Assembly: GCA_030624355.1 (NCBI GenBank) | Contig: JAUXKG010000037.1 | Span: forward strand, 1-11,855 | DNA: 11,855 bases | Direction of reading: 5' to 3' | Origin: Acidobacteriota bacterium | GTDB lineage: Bacteria; Acidobacteriota; UBA6911; RPQK01; JADFOI01 | In this document: one piece after another, positions 1-6,446 of the stretch | Layout: each line of letters begins with the position of its first letter | Position numbering within the stretch: the first letter of the stretch is position 1 | Position numbers and translations under genes: made by a program | The notes under the pieces: model-generated | What the model was told of the DNA's origin: nothing | Seen by the model: the letters and a program-made list of their open reading frames with translations, nothing else | The model's database searches: none

Positions 1-1
1 A

Positions 2-658
2 GCACTGGTGGGAGTTGAATCGGTTACACCGGAAGGACTCAAGGCCGTCTTCAAGGAGTTCAACTCCTCGGGCAAGAGCTTGGTGCAGCAGCTCAAAACC
101 TTTCGAAAACACGGCGTTCACGTGCTGGGCTCATTCATCTTTGGGCTGCCCACCGACAAGGAAGACACCTTCGACACAACGGCCTCTCTGGCGCAGGAGG
201 CCGATCTGACCTTCGCCCAGTTCGTGATGTTGACTCCATTTCCCGGCACCGTGGACTTTCAGCGCTGGGAAAAGAGCATGGAAAATAACCCACGCCAGAT
301 CGAGGGCATCCCCTTGTCCCGATACTGGCTGATTCCGGGACACCTTCGACCGAAGCTGTACACGGAGCATCCCGTGATGTCCGCCGAAAGAATCCGCAAG
401 CGCACCCAGGACGTTTGGGACCGTTTCTACAGCCTGCCGTCGATCTGGAAACGATCCAGCTGCACGCCTAACCTACGCGCCCGACTAGGCTTTGTGTTGA
501 TCTCAAAACTCTATCGACAGATGTACGCCAACACCGGCATCGCTACCGACAGCGCTCGGGTCAGCAAAGCAACGACTTGGGCCCGATGGCTGGCCAAACC
601 CTGCCTGAAGCTGTTTCGTACCACACCTATGCCCCACCTGCAGGTGCCGCGAAGCTGA
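2..658 (+). CDS. B12-binding-type radical SAM protein, C-terminal part (5' end outside window)
   Basis: The reading frame is open to the left edge (Ala-Leu precede the first GTG at 8), so the true start and the N-terminal cobalamin-binding domain and CX3CX2C iron-sulfur site lie upstream. The visible 218 residues begin with the last strands of a radical SAM barrel: a GVESVTPEGL stretch, then HVLGSFIFGLPTD at about residues 39-51 and LTPFPGTVDF at about 77-86. These are typical of the B12-binding radical SAM superfamily. The remaining ~130 residues are a basic, aromatic-rich tail (VWDRFYSLPSIW, SKLYRQMYANTG, ending in PMPHLQVP) that I recognise as conserved in one uncharacterised subfamily. 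The family is expected to do radical chemistry on an unknown substrate. The gene converges on the sugar operon, so no functional link to it is implied. Family confidence is high; function is unknown. Confidence 0.85.
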   Translation, partial: ALVGVESVTPEGLKAVFKEFNSSGKSLVQQLKTFRKHGVHVLGSFIFGLPTDKEDTFDTTASLAQEADLTFAQFVMLTPFPGTVDFQRWEKSMENNPRQIEGIPLSRYWLIPGHLRPKLYTEHPVMSAERIRKRTQDVWDRFYSLPSIWKRSSCTPNLRARLGFVLISKLYRQMYANTGIATDSARVSKATTWARWLAKPCLKLFRTTPMPHLQVPRS

Positions 659-687
659 ACTGAGATAAATCTTCACTGAGAGCACTT

Positions 688-727
688 TGCCGGGTTCCCA
701 TTTGGCGGGCGGTACAGCCTCCCGGCA
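688..727. terminator. Inverted repeat between convergent genes, possible weak bidirectional terminator
   Basis: TGCCGGG at 688-694 pairs perfectly with CCCGGCA at 721-727 around a 26-base interior that is itself GC-rich. It lies in the 79-bp gap between the convergent radical SAM and glycosyltransferase genes. No clear T-run follows on either strand, so a canonical Rho-independent terminator is not shown. Position and stem are the only support. Confidence 0.25.
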
Positions 728-737
728 CCCACTGCAC

Positions 738-2285
738 CTACTCATTCCCCCTGTGGTGGAGTAGGACAAAATCCTCCCAAGACCAGACCCCTTCATAACT
801 CCGTGAAATGAAGCCATCGAGTCTCAGCCACTGCAGTAGCCTACGTGTGTCGTAGAAATCGACCTCAGTCTGATCATGGAGCAGTATCCATTGTGGCGGA
901 AAACTCAAGAAATGCTCTCGAAATTCATCGTAATGCCTTCCCGGTGGAGGGATTTCTCCCAGGGTGAAGATGAAGGGGGCCTTGCGAAAACTTTCTCGTC
1001 CCGTCAAACCGTACACAACATTGACATCCGGGAAAGCAAACAAGCTATCCTGCTCGGGCACATTGTGATTAATGTACTCTACAGCCCGATCCACACCCTC
1101 ACCGATTTGTCTGTTACATCTCCATCCCTTCAAAGACTCCGTCTGCAGGACATAGTCGTTGACCGAATTGGAGGCTTTCCATCTCCAGGTATAGCGGACG
1201 CTTGCAATCTGGACTGAGTGGAACGTCGAGTAGAGGGCTAGAACGACTAGAACGACTCGGCAGGTTTTGTAGATTCGGACCTCTGCCGGAAAACTCACAC
1301 TGCTGGGAAGGTTCCGGGCCAATATGAAAAGGTAGGTCATCTGGATGCCCAGAAGAGAGATACTTGACTCAGGAAGCCTGGATCCTGAAAACGCCCCGAA
1401 GATCGATGCCACCAGCAGTCCCGCCAGAAGGACAAGTTGACTCAGGTTTTGCTTGATATAGGCCTTTCCTCCCAAGAAGGCCATGACGGACATCGCAACT
1501 AGAAACTGAGTATAGGGCAGATAGGTCAATACGAACCGGAACCGGTCGACATTGCCGAGCCTGGTTTTCCAATCGAAAGCGAAGTTTTGAGAAATGAAGT
1601 CCGACGGAGACTCCAGCAACCCGATAATGCAAGCCAGTCCAACCAGACCCCCTGCACAATAAATGGCAATCAACCGAGCAGGTCGCTGTTGAACCAAGAA
1701 GTAGACAAAAAAGACGGCACCTCCCAAGAGTCCAATGTTGGATTTGGTCAGAAAGGAAAGGCTAACCAAGAGGCCGCATAGGAAAGCCGACAGAAAAAAC
1801 GCTCGGGTTCCTTCTAAAGCACCACCGATTTCAACCACCAGAATCCCCACAATCAGCCACATCCAAGCGTTTTCGTCATACCAGGGATGAGCAGTCGGCC
1901 CGTAGAAGCAAATAGCCGAAAGAAGAGCCATAAAAAGAGAATCCAGGAGCGGAAGGTGGCGCCGGGCCAGCAAGAATGTGGCCGCCACCACGATCGCATT
2001 GACCACAACAAGATGGACCAAAATCGCTGTCTTGTTAAATCCGAACAGATAAAAAAAGAAGGCATGCATGTATGGGTGGACCGGTCCGGCTAGGTAGAAG
2101 AAGTCCAGATAAAGCTCCTGGCCCGAATAGACACGATATCCGGCGTCCATAAAAGCAGCCATATCGAAAAAGTCGAAGATATCCAGGGCGCTTCGAGCGA
2201 GGAAGCCGGAGGCCATCACAATCACGGCGACCAACCCAAGGGAGTCCAGCCACAAACGATGTCTGTTGTAATCGATGGCCGTCAC
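738..2285 (-). CDS. Multi-pass membrane glycosyltransferase, GT-C / GT39-like
   Basis: This 515-residue protein is very hydrophobic for its first ~360 residues, with roughly ten membrane helices, followed by a soluble C-terminal region of about 150 residues. After helix 1 comes an acidic first loop with DFFD at 38-41 and then DAGYRVYSGQELYLDFFY at 47-64. This is the layout of GT-C enzymes (PMT/ArnT-like), where an acidic residue in loop 1 is catalytic. SFLTKSNIG at 177-185 is also typical. Such enzymes use polyprenyl-phosphate sugars on the outer face of the inner membrane. The GTG start at 2285 overlaps the TAG stop of the kinase gene by one base (TAGTG) with no obvious Shine-Dalgarno, so translation is probably coupled. 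It is the last gene of the operon. Its place suggests work on the heptose made by its neighbours or on the glycan carrying it. Donor and acceptor cannot be read from sequence. Confidence 0.75.
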   Translation of the reverse strand: MTAIDYNRHRLWLDSLGLVAVIVMASGFLARSALDIFDFFDMAAFMDAGYRVYSGQELYLDFFYLAGPVHPYMHAFFFYLFGFNKTAILVHLVVVNAIVVAATFLLARRHLPLLDSLFMALLSAICFYGPTAHPWYDENAWMWLIVGILVVEIGGALEGTRAFFLSAFLCGLLVSLSFLTKSNIGLLGGAVFFVYFLVQQRPARLIAIYCAGGLVGLACIIGLLESPSDFISQNFAFDWKTRLGNVDRFRFVLTYLPYTQFLVAMSVMAFLGGKAYIKQNLSQLVLLAGLLVASIFGAFSGSRLPESSISLLGIQMTYLFILARNLPSSVSFPAEVRIYKTCRVVLVVLALYSTFHSVQIASVRYTWRWKASNSVNDYVLQTESLKGWRCNRQIGEGVDRAVEYINHNVPEQDSLFAFPDVNVVYGLTGRESFRKAPFIFTLGEIPPPGRHYDEFREHFLSFPPQWILLHDQTEVDFYDTRRLLQWLRLDGFISRSYEGVWSWEDFVLLHHRGNE

Positions 2286-3271
2286 TAGAAGTAGTCGTTG
2301 TGAACGATGTGTGAGCCACCATATTCGAATCGAAAAGGAACCTTGACCAGTTTGGAGAGGCGCTCTCGAACGCGATGTTGATCTTCAGGACGGACGAAGA
2401 ACAAGATAAAGCCTCCCCCTCCGGCACCGAGGACCTTGCCTCCCACAGCTCCCGCTTCTTTTGCTGCGCTGTAGATTTCCTCGATCGTTGGGTTGGTAAT
2501 TCCTTCGGCCAGGGTCTGTTTGATCCGCCAGCCTTCATGGAGGAGCTCTCCAAATCGGTCCAAACTGCGGCTCCCATCCAGCAAGCAAATCGCTTCGTCG
2601 ACCATCCCCCTCAATTCCCGGAGGTCGGACCTGTGATGATCCATCTCCTTGATCTGCCGAGCCGCCAGCACGGGGGCTTCCCGGAATATCCCCGTAAAGT
2701 AGAGCATGAGGTGACTTTCCAGGGCGGCTATTCGTTCCGGTTCCAGAAGAATCGGCGTGACCTCGATTTCATCATCGCCTGAGAAGGTAATGCGGTTGAG
2801 TCCACCCACTGAGGCGGCCACCTGGTCCTGTGACCCGACCGCCTCCTTTATACAGTCTCTCTCGACATGTATGGCCGATTTGGCCAGATCCATTTTGTCT
2901 GAGGCTCTGCCCTCAAACACGCGAAGCGTGTGGAGCAGACCAACGATAAAGGAGGATGAGGCCCCCAGGCCGGTTCGGGCTGGAAGATCGCTGGCATGAT
3001 GAATCTCAAGACCTCCGTTCAGATTCAGGTAGCGCAAGGTTTCTCGAACAGCCGGATGCTGGATCTCTTCGACGTCCGCCACCAACTCAGTCTTGGTGTA
3101 GACAATTCGCATCGTGTAATCGAAAAACGGAGGAAGCTTTCTGCAGGTGAGATAACAGTACTTGTCGATGGTGGTGGAGAGTACCATCCCCTCCTCATCA
3201 CGGTACCAGGCCGGATAGTCGGTCCCGCCACCAAAAAAAGACATTCTGAAAGGGGTTCGACTGATGATCAT
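2285..3271 (-). CDS. hddA: GHMP-family D-glycero-alpha-D-manno-heptose 7-phosphate kinase (HddA type)
   Basis: This 328-residue protein is normal length for HddA. The GHMP motifs are in order: substrate-side SRTPFRMSFFGGGTDYP at 4-20, the phosphate-binding loop PARTGLGASSS at 97-107, a conserved GSQDQVAA at 146-153, and the C-terminal glycine loop GAGGGG at 282-287. HddA phosphorylates C1 of D-glycero-D-manno-heptose 7-phosphate with ATP in the cytosol, giving the 1,7-bisphosphate. This is the branch that leads to GDP-activated heptose. The ATG overlaps the hddC stop by four bases (ATGA) and has GGAGAGG just upstream, so the genes are translationally coupled. The partner guanylyltransferase next door supports the heptose assignment over other GHMP kinases (galacto-, mevalonate, fucokinase). 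Substrate is by homology only. A GmhB-type phosphatase, needed between this step and HddC, is not in the window. Confidence 0.85.
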   Translation of the reverse strand: MIISRTPFRMSFFGGGTDYPAWYRDEEGMVLSTTIDKYCYLTCRKLPPFFDYTMRIVYTKTELVADVEEIQHPAVRETLRYLNLNGGLEIHHASDLPARTGLGASSSFIVGLLHTLRVFEGRASDKMDLAKSAIHVERDCIKEAVGSQDQVAASVGGLNRITFSGDDEIEVTPILLEPERIAALESHLMLYFTGIFREAPVLAARQIKEMDHHRSDLRELRGMVDEAICLLDGSRSLDRFGELLHEGWRIKQTLAEGITNPTIEEIYSAAKEAGAVGGKVLGAGGGGFILFFVRPEDQHRVRERLSKLVKVPFRFEYGGSHIVHNDYF

Positions 3272-3987
3272 TGCCTCTCCAAAAACTGAGCCGCCCGCCG
3301 ATAGGAGGCCGGAGTACCGATGTCAATAAAGCGAAAGGAGCCGCAACAGGCAAACAGTCCCTCCCCGACCAAGGTGGGCAGGACCTCTCTCTCCCAGGAT
3401 ACTGCTCGATCGGCAGGAATCCTTTGTATAACCTGGCGGGAAACAACATAGACGCCGGCATTCACATAGCCCGATTCGCCTTTGCCCTTTTCGATGAAAC
3501 CCAGCACACGCCCATCTTCACCTATCTCGATACTGCCATACCGCTGAGCGGCTTTCTTGTATGCCGCGACGAGAGTGACTGCGGCAAAACGTTCTCGATG
3601 GAAGTCGAGAAGTGTCTCTAGGGAAACCTCAGCGTAGGTGTCACCGTTCAGAACAATGACTGGATCACAAGTCAATGCGGAATTGGCATGTCGAATTGCA
3701 CCAGCTGTCCCAAGTGGCCCATCTTCGATCACCGGAACAATCTCAAGGCCCTCAAGAGACTGGCTCTCCAGGTAGTCCAGAACGTCCTGGTGAAAACACC
3801 CCAGGGCCAGGATGACCCGTCGAATTCCCTGGAGGCGCAGACGGGAAAGAAGGTGGGAAAGAAAGGGCTTTCCTCCCACCTGGGCCAGCACCTTGGCTCG
3901 TTGTCCCACAACAGATTGGAGGCGTTTACCCTCACCCCCGGCCAACACCAGCGCGCTCACGCTTTCCAATCCTGCTATCTCTTCCAC
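3268..3987 (-). CDS. hddC: Sugar-1-phosphate nucleotidyltransferase, probable D-glycero-alpha-D-manno-heptose 1-phosphate guanylyltransferase (HddC type)
   Basis: This 239-residue single-domain nucleotidyltransferase lacks the left-handed helix extension of GlmU-like enzymes. The signature loop LAGGEGKRL is at 15-23, Lys32 and GGKP at 38-41 follow, PLGTAGA is at 91-97, and the metal-binding aspartate is in LNGDT at 113-117. HddC transfers GMP from GTP to heptose 1-phosphate, giving GDP-D-glycero-alpha-D-manno-heptose. The GTG start at 3987 is chosen because AGGGG lies six bases upstream. The gene sits between the SDR gene and hddA and overlaps hddA by four bases. Guanylyl specificity is inferred from the adjacent HddA-type kinase and GDP-sugar-modifying enzymes; other members of this fold use UTP, CTP or dTTP. 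The 77-bp gap before it is filled by a palindromic element (4000-4064). Confidence 0.8.
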   Translation of the reverse strand: MEEIAGLESVSALVLAGGEGKRLQSVVGQRAKVLAQVGGKPFLSHLLSRLRLQGIRRVILALGCFHQDVLDYLESQSLEGLEIVPVIEDGPLGTAGAIRHANSALTCDPVIVLNGDTYAEVSLETLLDFHRERFAAVTLVAAYKKAAQRYGSIEIGEDGRVLGFIEKGKGESGYVNAGVYVVSRQVIQRIPADRAVSWEREVLPTLVGEGLFACCGSFRFIDIGTPASYRRAAQFLERQ

Positions 3988-3999
3988 TCTTGTCCCCTA

Positions 4000-4064
4000 G
4001 CCCGGATTATGCATAGGTTGTCGTGACGAAGTGCTGCAGTAGACAACTTATTCATCATCCGGGC
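4000..4064. repeat. 65-bp palindromic MITE/REP-like element with 3-bp flanking duplication
   Basis: The 23-base arms at 4000-4022 and 4042-4064 are inverted repeats matching at 20 of 23 positions; both ends read GCCCGGAT inward and both inner ends read GTTGTC. The loop is 19 bases. The element is flanked on each side by CTA (3997-3999 and 4065-4067), the look of a target-site duplication. The right CTA is the TAG stop codon of the SDR gene. Removing the element plus one CTA places that stop nine bases before the hddC GTG, with the AGGGG ribosome site overlapping the stop. This is the tight spacing seen elsewhere in the operon. In the mRNA it would fold into a long hairpin. There is no T-run, so it is not an ordinary intrinsic terminator. 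No transposase is encoded. Confidence 0.75.
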
Positions 4065-5021
4065 CTAAACATTGGAATAAAGATTGTTCCTCAAGATGCG
4101 GTACCCCTTTACTAATTCCTGGATACCCTCCTGTAAACTCCACTGGGGGTTAAATCCGGTTTGAAGAATTCTCTGGTTGGAGACAATGTAGTCTCTCTTG
4201 TCCGGATCTTCTCCGATGGGGGCCTCCAGAAAAACAAAGGAAGGAACCAGTTTTTGAATCTCAGTGCACAGTTCCAGCTTGGATATGTTGGTATCCTCCA
4301 ACCCGACGTTGTAGGGCTTTCCCCTCATAGATTCCATATTCTGAATGCCGTGAAGAAAAACACCTGCAACATCCCGCACATGGATGTAGTTTCTCTTGAA
4401 GTGACCTTCGAAAATAGTGACTGACCGATCTGTGACGGCTCGCCAGACAAAGTCGTTTACCAGCAAATCCAGCCGCATTCGAGGTGAGATACCAAAAGCT
4501 GTGGCCAGACGAAATGAGATAGAATTTTCCCGTTCCAGTACAACTTTTTCTGCCTCCACCTTGGTTTGTCCGTACAGACTGATGGGACGAAGAGGACTGT
4601 CCTCCGTGCAGAAAACCCCCTTCTCACCAATGCCGTAGCCACTGTTGGTTACCGGAAATAGCAGCTGCTGGGCGGGAGAAAGAAGCCGGCAAATACTCCT
4701 CACAGCCTCCACATTGATCGTTCTGGCGGCCAGCGGATCTTCGTCGCAAAGAGGGGCTCCCACCAGTGCAGCCAGCGGAATGACCACATCGGCATCCTTA
4801 ATCAGTTCACTCACCAACTGCTCATCTCGACAGTCACCGCGAACCACCTCAAAGGTCTCAAACTCCAAACAGTTCAGAAGGGAGGTTTGGTTGTACATGA
4901 AGTTGTCCAGTACTGTGACCTTGAAGCCTTCTGAAAGCAGGGTTCGCGTCAGAATGGATCCAATGTATCCTGAGCCGCCCGTGATTAGAATGTGACGTAA
5001 AGCATTTGACACAGCGAACAC
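4065..5021 (-). CDS. Extended SDR (NAD-dependent epimerase/dehydratase family), putative C4 ketoreductase of the dideoxyheptose pathway
   Basis: This protein has up to 318 residues. A Rossmann nucleotide loop TGGSGYIG is at 14-21. Asp39 ends strand 2, which favours NAD(H). The catalytic pair is Tyr150-X3-Lys154 (YGQTK), with Thr125 25 residues before the Tyr, as in GalE-like enzymes. FRLATAFG and HVRDVAGVF are typical extended-SDR sequence. Specificity cannot be read directly. In this operon it most plausibly reduces the 4-keto group left by the 3-dehydratase, perhaps with epimerisation as in ColC; a simple C4 epimerase is the alternative. The GTG at 5021 starts only six bases after the preceding stop. 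A GTG at 5012 (315 residues) has a better-spaced GAGAGAG Shine-Dalgarno, so the start is uncertain by three codons. A hairpin element begins immediately at its stop. Confidence 0.8.
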   Translation of the reverse strand: MFAVSNALRHILITGGSGYIGSILTRTLLSEGFKVTVLDNFMYNQTSLLNCLEFETFEVVRGDCRDEQLVSELIKDADVVIPLAALVGAPLCDEDPLAARTINVEAVRSICRLLSPAQQLLFPVTNSGYGIGEKGVFCTEDSPLRPISLYGQTKVEAEKVVLERENSISFRLATAFGISPRMRLDLLVNDFVWRAVTDRSVTIFEGHFKRNYIHVRDVAGVFLHGIQNMESMRGKPYNVGLEDTNISKLELCTEIQKLVPSFVFLEAPIGEDPDKRDYIVSNQRILQTGFNPQWSLQEGIQELVKGYRILRNNLYSNV

Positions 5022-5027
5022 TCTCTC

Positions 5028-6194
5028 TTAAAGCGCCTTCTTGACCACCGAGCAGATGAAATCTACAGAATCCAGAGTCAAAGATGGATGATTGGGTAAA
5101 AAGAAACCGTTATGGTGAATCCGATCGGCAACAGGAAAACTGACCTTCTCGTACCTTTCGTACCAAAAAGGGTGCAACCCTAAATTTCCAGCGGAGAAAA
5201 TCCTGGTCTCGATCCCGTTGTCCACCAGCGCGCTGACGATGGATCGCCTGATCTTGGGATCCCCGGCCAGGGCTCCACAGTGTATGCTGCAAGCACGAGA
5301 ACCTTCTGGGGCATTCTGAAAACAGAGAGAATCCTGCAGGCTGCTCAGATAGCGAGAGTGGTTCTCCTGGCGTCGACTCATGATCCAGTCCAGCTTGTCG
5401 ATCTGTCGCAGACCCAAATAGGCGTTCAAGTCAGTGGAACGCAAATTGAAACCCGGCAGGTAGAAAACAAAGGGTGAATGAAAGTCGTCTATCCCATGCT
5501 CTTCGACCAGTCGATTTCGAGTCTCCTCACCAAGATCTTTGCTCCAGCCATGGCTTCTGAGCATTAATAGCAGATCGTTTAAATCGTCATCGTCGGTAGA
5601 AACCATCCCTCCTTCAATCGTGGACATCTGGTGTCCAAAATAGAAAGAGAAACTGGACATATCTCCAAAACATCCTACATATCTTCCACCATACTCCGCT
5701 CCAGTGGCAGCACAGGCATCCTCTAACAGGAAAAACCCGTACTTTTCCTTCAAATCCAGAATCTCCTGCATCTCAGCAGGGACGCCCAGGACATGAACCA
5801 GCATCACAGTCGACGGATTGTGCAACTCGAGGAGCTCTGCCAAATGATTCGAGTCGAGGGCAAAGGTGTCCGGGTCGGCTTCACACAAAAGAGGTTCAAA
5901 GCCAAACTGAATAGCCGGCGCCACAGTAGTTGACCAGCCCACACTGGGAACAACTACTTTCATATTCTCCAACCGCCCAGAGATTTTCAGGGTGTAGAAC
6001 ATGAGCAGATTTGCCGACGAGCCGGAATTGCAAAACAGGGAGTGTTCTCTCCCTAGCCAACGGCTCCATTTATCTTCGAATTGTTCTGTCAGAATTCCCT
6101 GGGTCAAACGCGGGCGTGTCTTGAGCCAACCGATCAGATGATCAATGTCCTCCTCATCAATGGTGTCTTCTGCCAGCTGGTAAAGAATCTTCAA
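5028..6194 (-). CDS. ColD-family PLP-dependent GDP-4-keto-6-deoxysugar 3-dehydratase (DegT fold, His in place of Lys)
   Basis: This 388-residue protein has the DegT/DnrJ/EryC1/StrS fold: NSGSSANLL at 56-64, WSTT at 87-90, and PLP-binding LLEDACAATGAEY at 156-168 including Asp159. Where aminotransferases have the Schiff-base lysine, it reads SFYFGHQMSTIEGG at 183-196 with His188. Escherichia coli ColD, of the same length as I recall it, uses His188 with PLP and glutamate to remove the C3 hydroxyl of GDP-4-keto-6-deoxymannose, yielding a 3-deoxy sugar rather than an amino sugar. HGWSKDL and PGFNLRSTDLNAYLG also fit this subfamily. The TTG start at 6194 is supported by GAGGT six bases upstream and an in-frame TGA four codons before it. 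It is the first gene of the leftward operon. The natural substrate here is probably the heptose analogue, by inference from hddA and hddC. An ordinary aminotransferase is unlikely. Confidence 0.88.
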   Translation of the reverse strand: MKILYQLAEDTIDEEDIDHLIGWLKTRPRLTQGILTEQFEDKWSRWLGREHSLFCNSGSSANLLMFYTLKISGRLENMKVVVPSVGWSTTVAPAIQFGFEPLLCEADPDTFALDSNHLAELLELHNPSTVMLVHVLGVPAEMQEILDLKEKYGFFLLEDACAATGAEYGGRYVGCFGDMSSFSFYFGHQMSTIEGGMVSTDDDDLNDLLLMLRSHGWSKDLGEETRNRLVEEHGIDDFHSPFVFYLPGFNLRSTDLNAYLGLRQIDKLDWIMSRRQENHSRYLSSLQDSLCFQNAPEGSRACSIHCGALAGDPKIRRSIVSALVDNGIETRIFSAGNLGLHPFWYERYEKVSFPVADRIHHNGFFLPNHPSLTLDSVDFICSVVKKAL

Positions 6195-6446
6195 AGTTTT
6201 ACCTCACAGTCAGATACCTCATTCATAGGCGACACCATGATAGCATCTTGCGATCTGGCTCAGTTCGACAGGAAGAAGGACGACCCTCTCGATTGTCGCC
6301 CTGGAGTGACGCTTGGCAGCTGGTGTCTGTACGAGAGCGATTCTAAAATCATATTGTCGGCACAGCCGAGCAGTAATGGTACGATAAGCGAACCGGGCCG
6401 GGCAAAAAGTTGAAGGATCTGGCGTCGAGAAAGGAACAAAAACGGC
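6195..6446. promoter_or_regulatory. Divergent intergenic control region of the dideoxyheptose gene block
   Basis: These 252 bases separate the leftward 3-dehydratase operon from the rightward 4,6-dehydratase gene and must hold both promoters. Leftward, TATGAT (complement of 6348-6353) matches the -10 consensus in five of six bases, but the base 17 upstream (TTACTG) is a poor -35. Rightward, TACGAT at 6380-6385 is a possible -10 with TTGTCG at 6354-6359, but the 20-base spacer is too long. The leftward Shine-Dalgarno GAGGTA (complement of 6200-6205) is repeated exactly 15 bases upstream (6215-6220). Rightward AAGGA at 6431-6435 lies 11 bases before the GTG. No operator palindrome or riboswitch is recognised. 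Exact promoters are tentative. Confidence 0.45.

Noticed and set aside
2..658. Truncated radical SAM pseudogene
   Set aside because: The frame is open to the window edge and the C-terminus is intact; the missing part is simply outside the window.
1239..1256. Tandem 9-base repeat TAGAACGAC x2
   Set aside because: It lies inside the transferase gene and encodes a repeated Val-Val-Leu in a membrane helix; it is best explained by coding.
2035..2577. Minus-strand 180-codon open frame across the kinase/transferase junction
   Set aside because: It overlaps two well-supported genes in another frame, and its product is Ser/Arg/Pro-rich without any motif.
4000..4064. Intrinsic terminator at the end of the SDR gene
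   Set aside because: There is no T-run, the loop is long, and the flanking CTA duplication plus rebuilt operon junction fit an inserted element better.
5028..6194. Sugar aminotransferase making an amino sugar
   Set aside because: The Schiff-base lysine is replaced by His188 in a ColD-like context, so dehydration is favoured.
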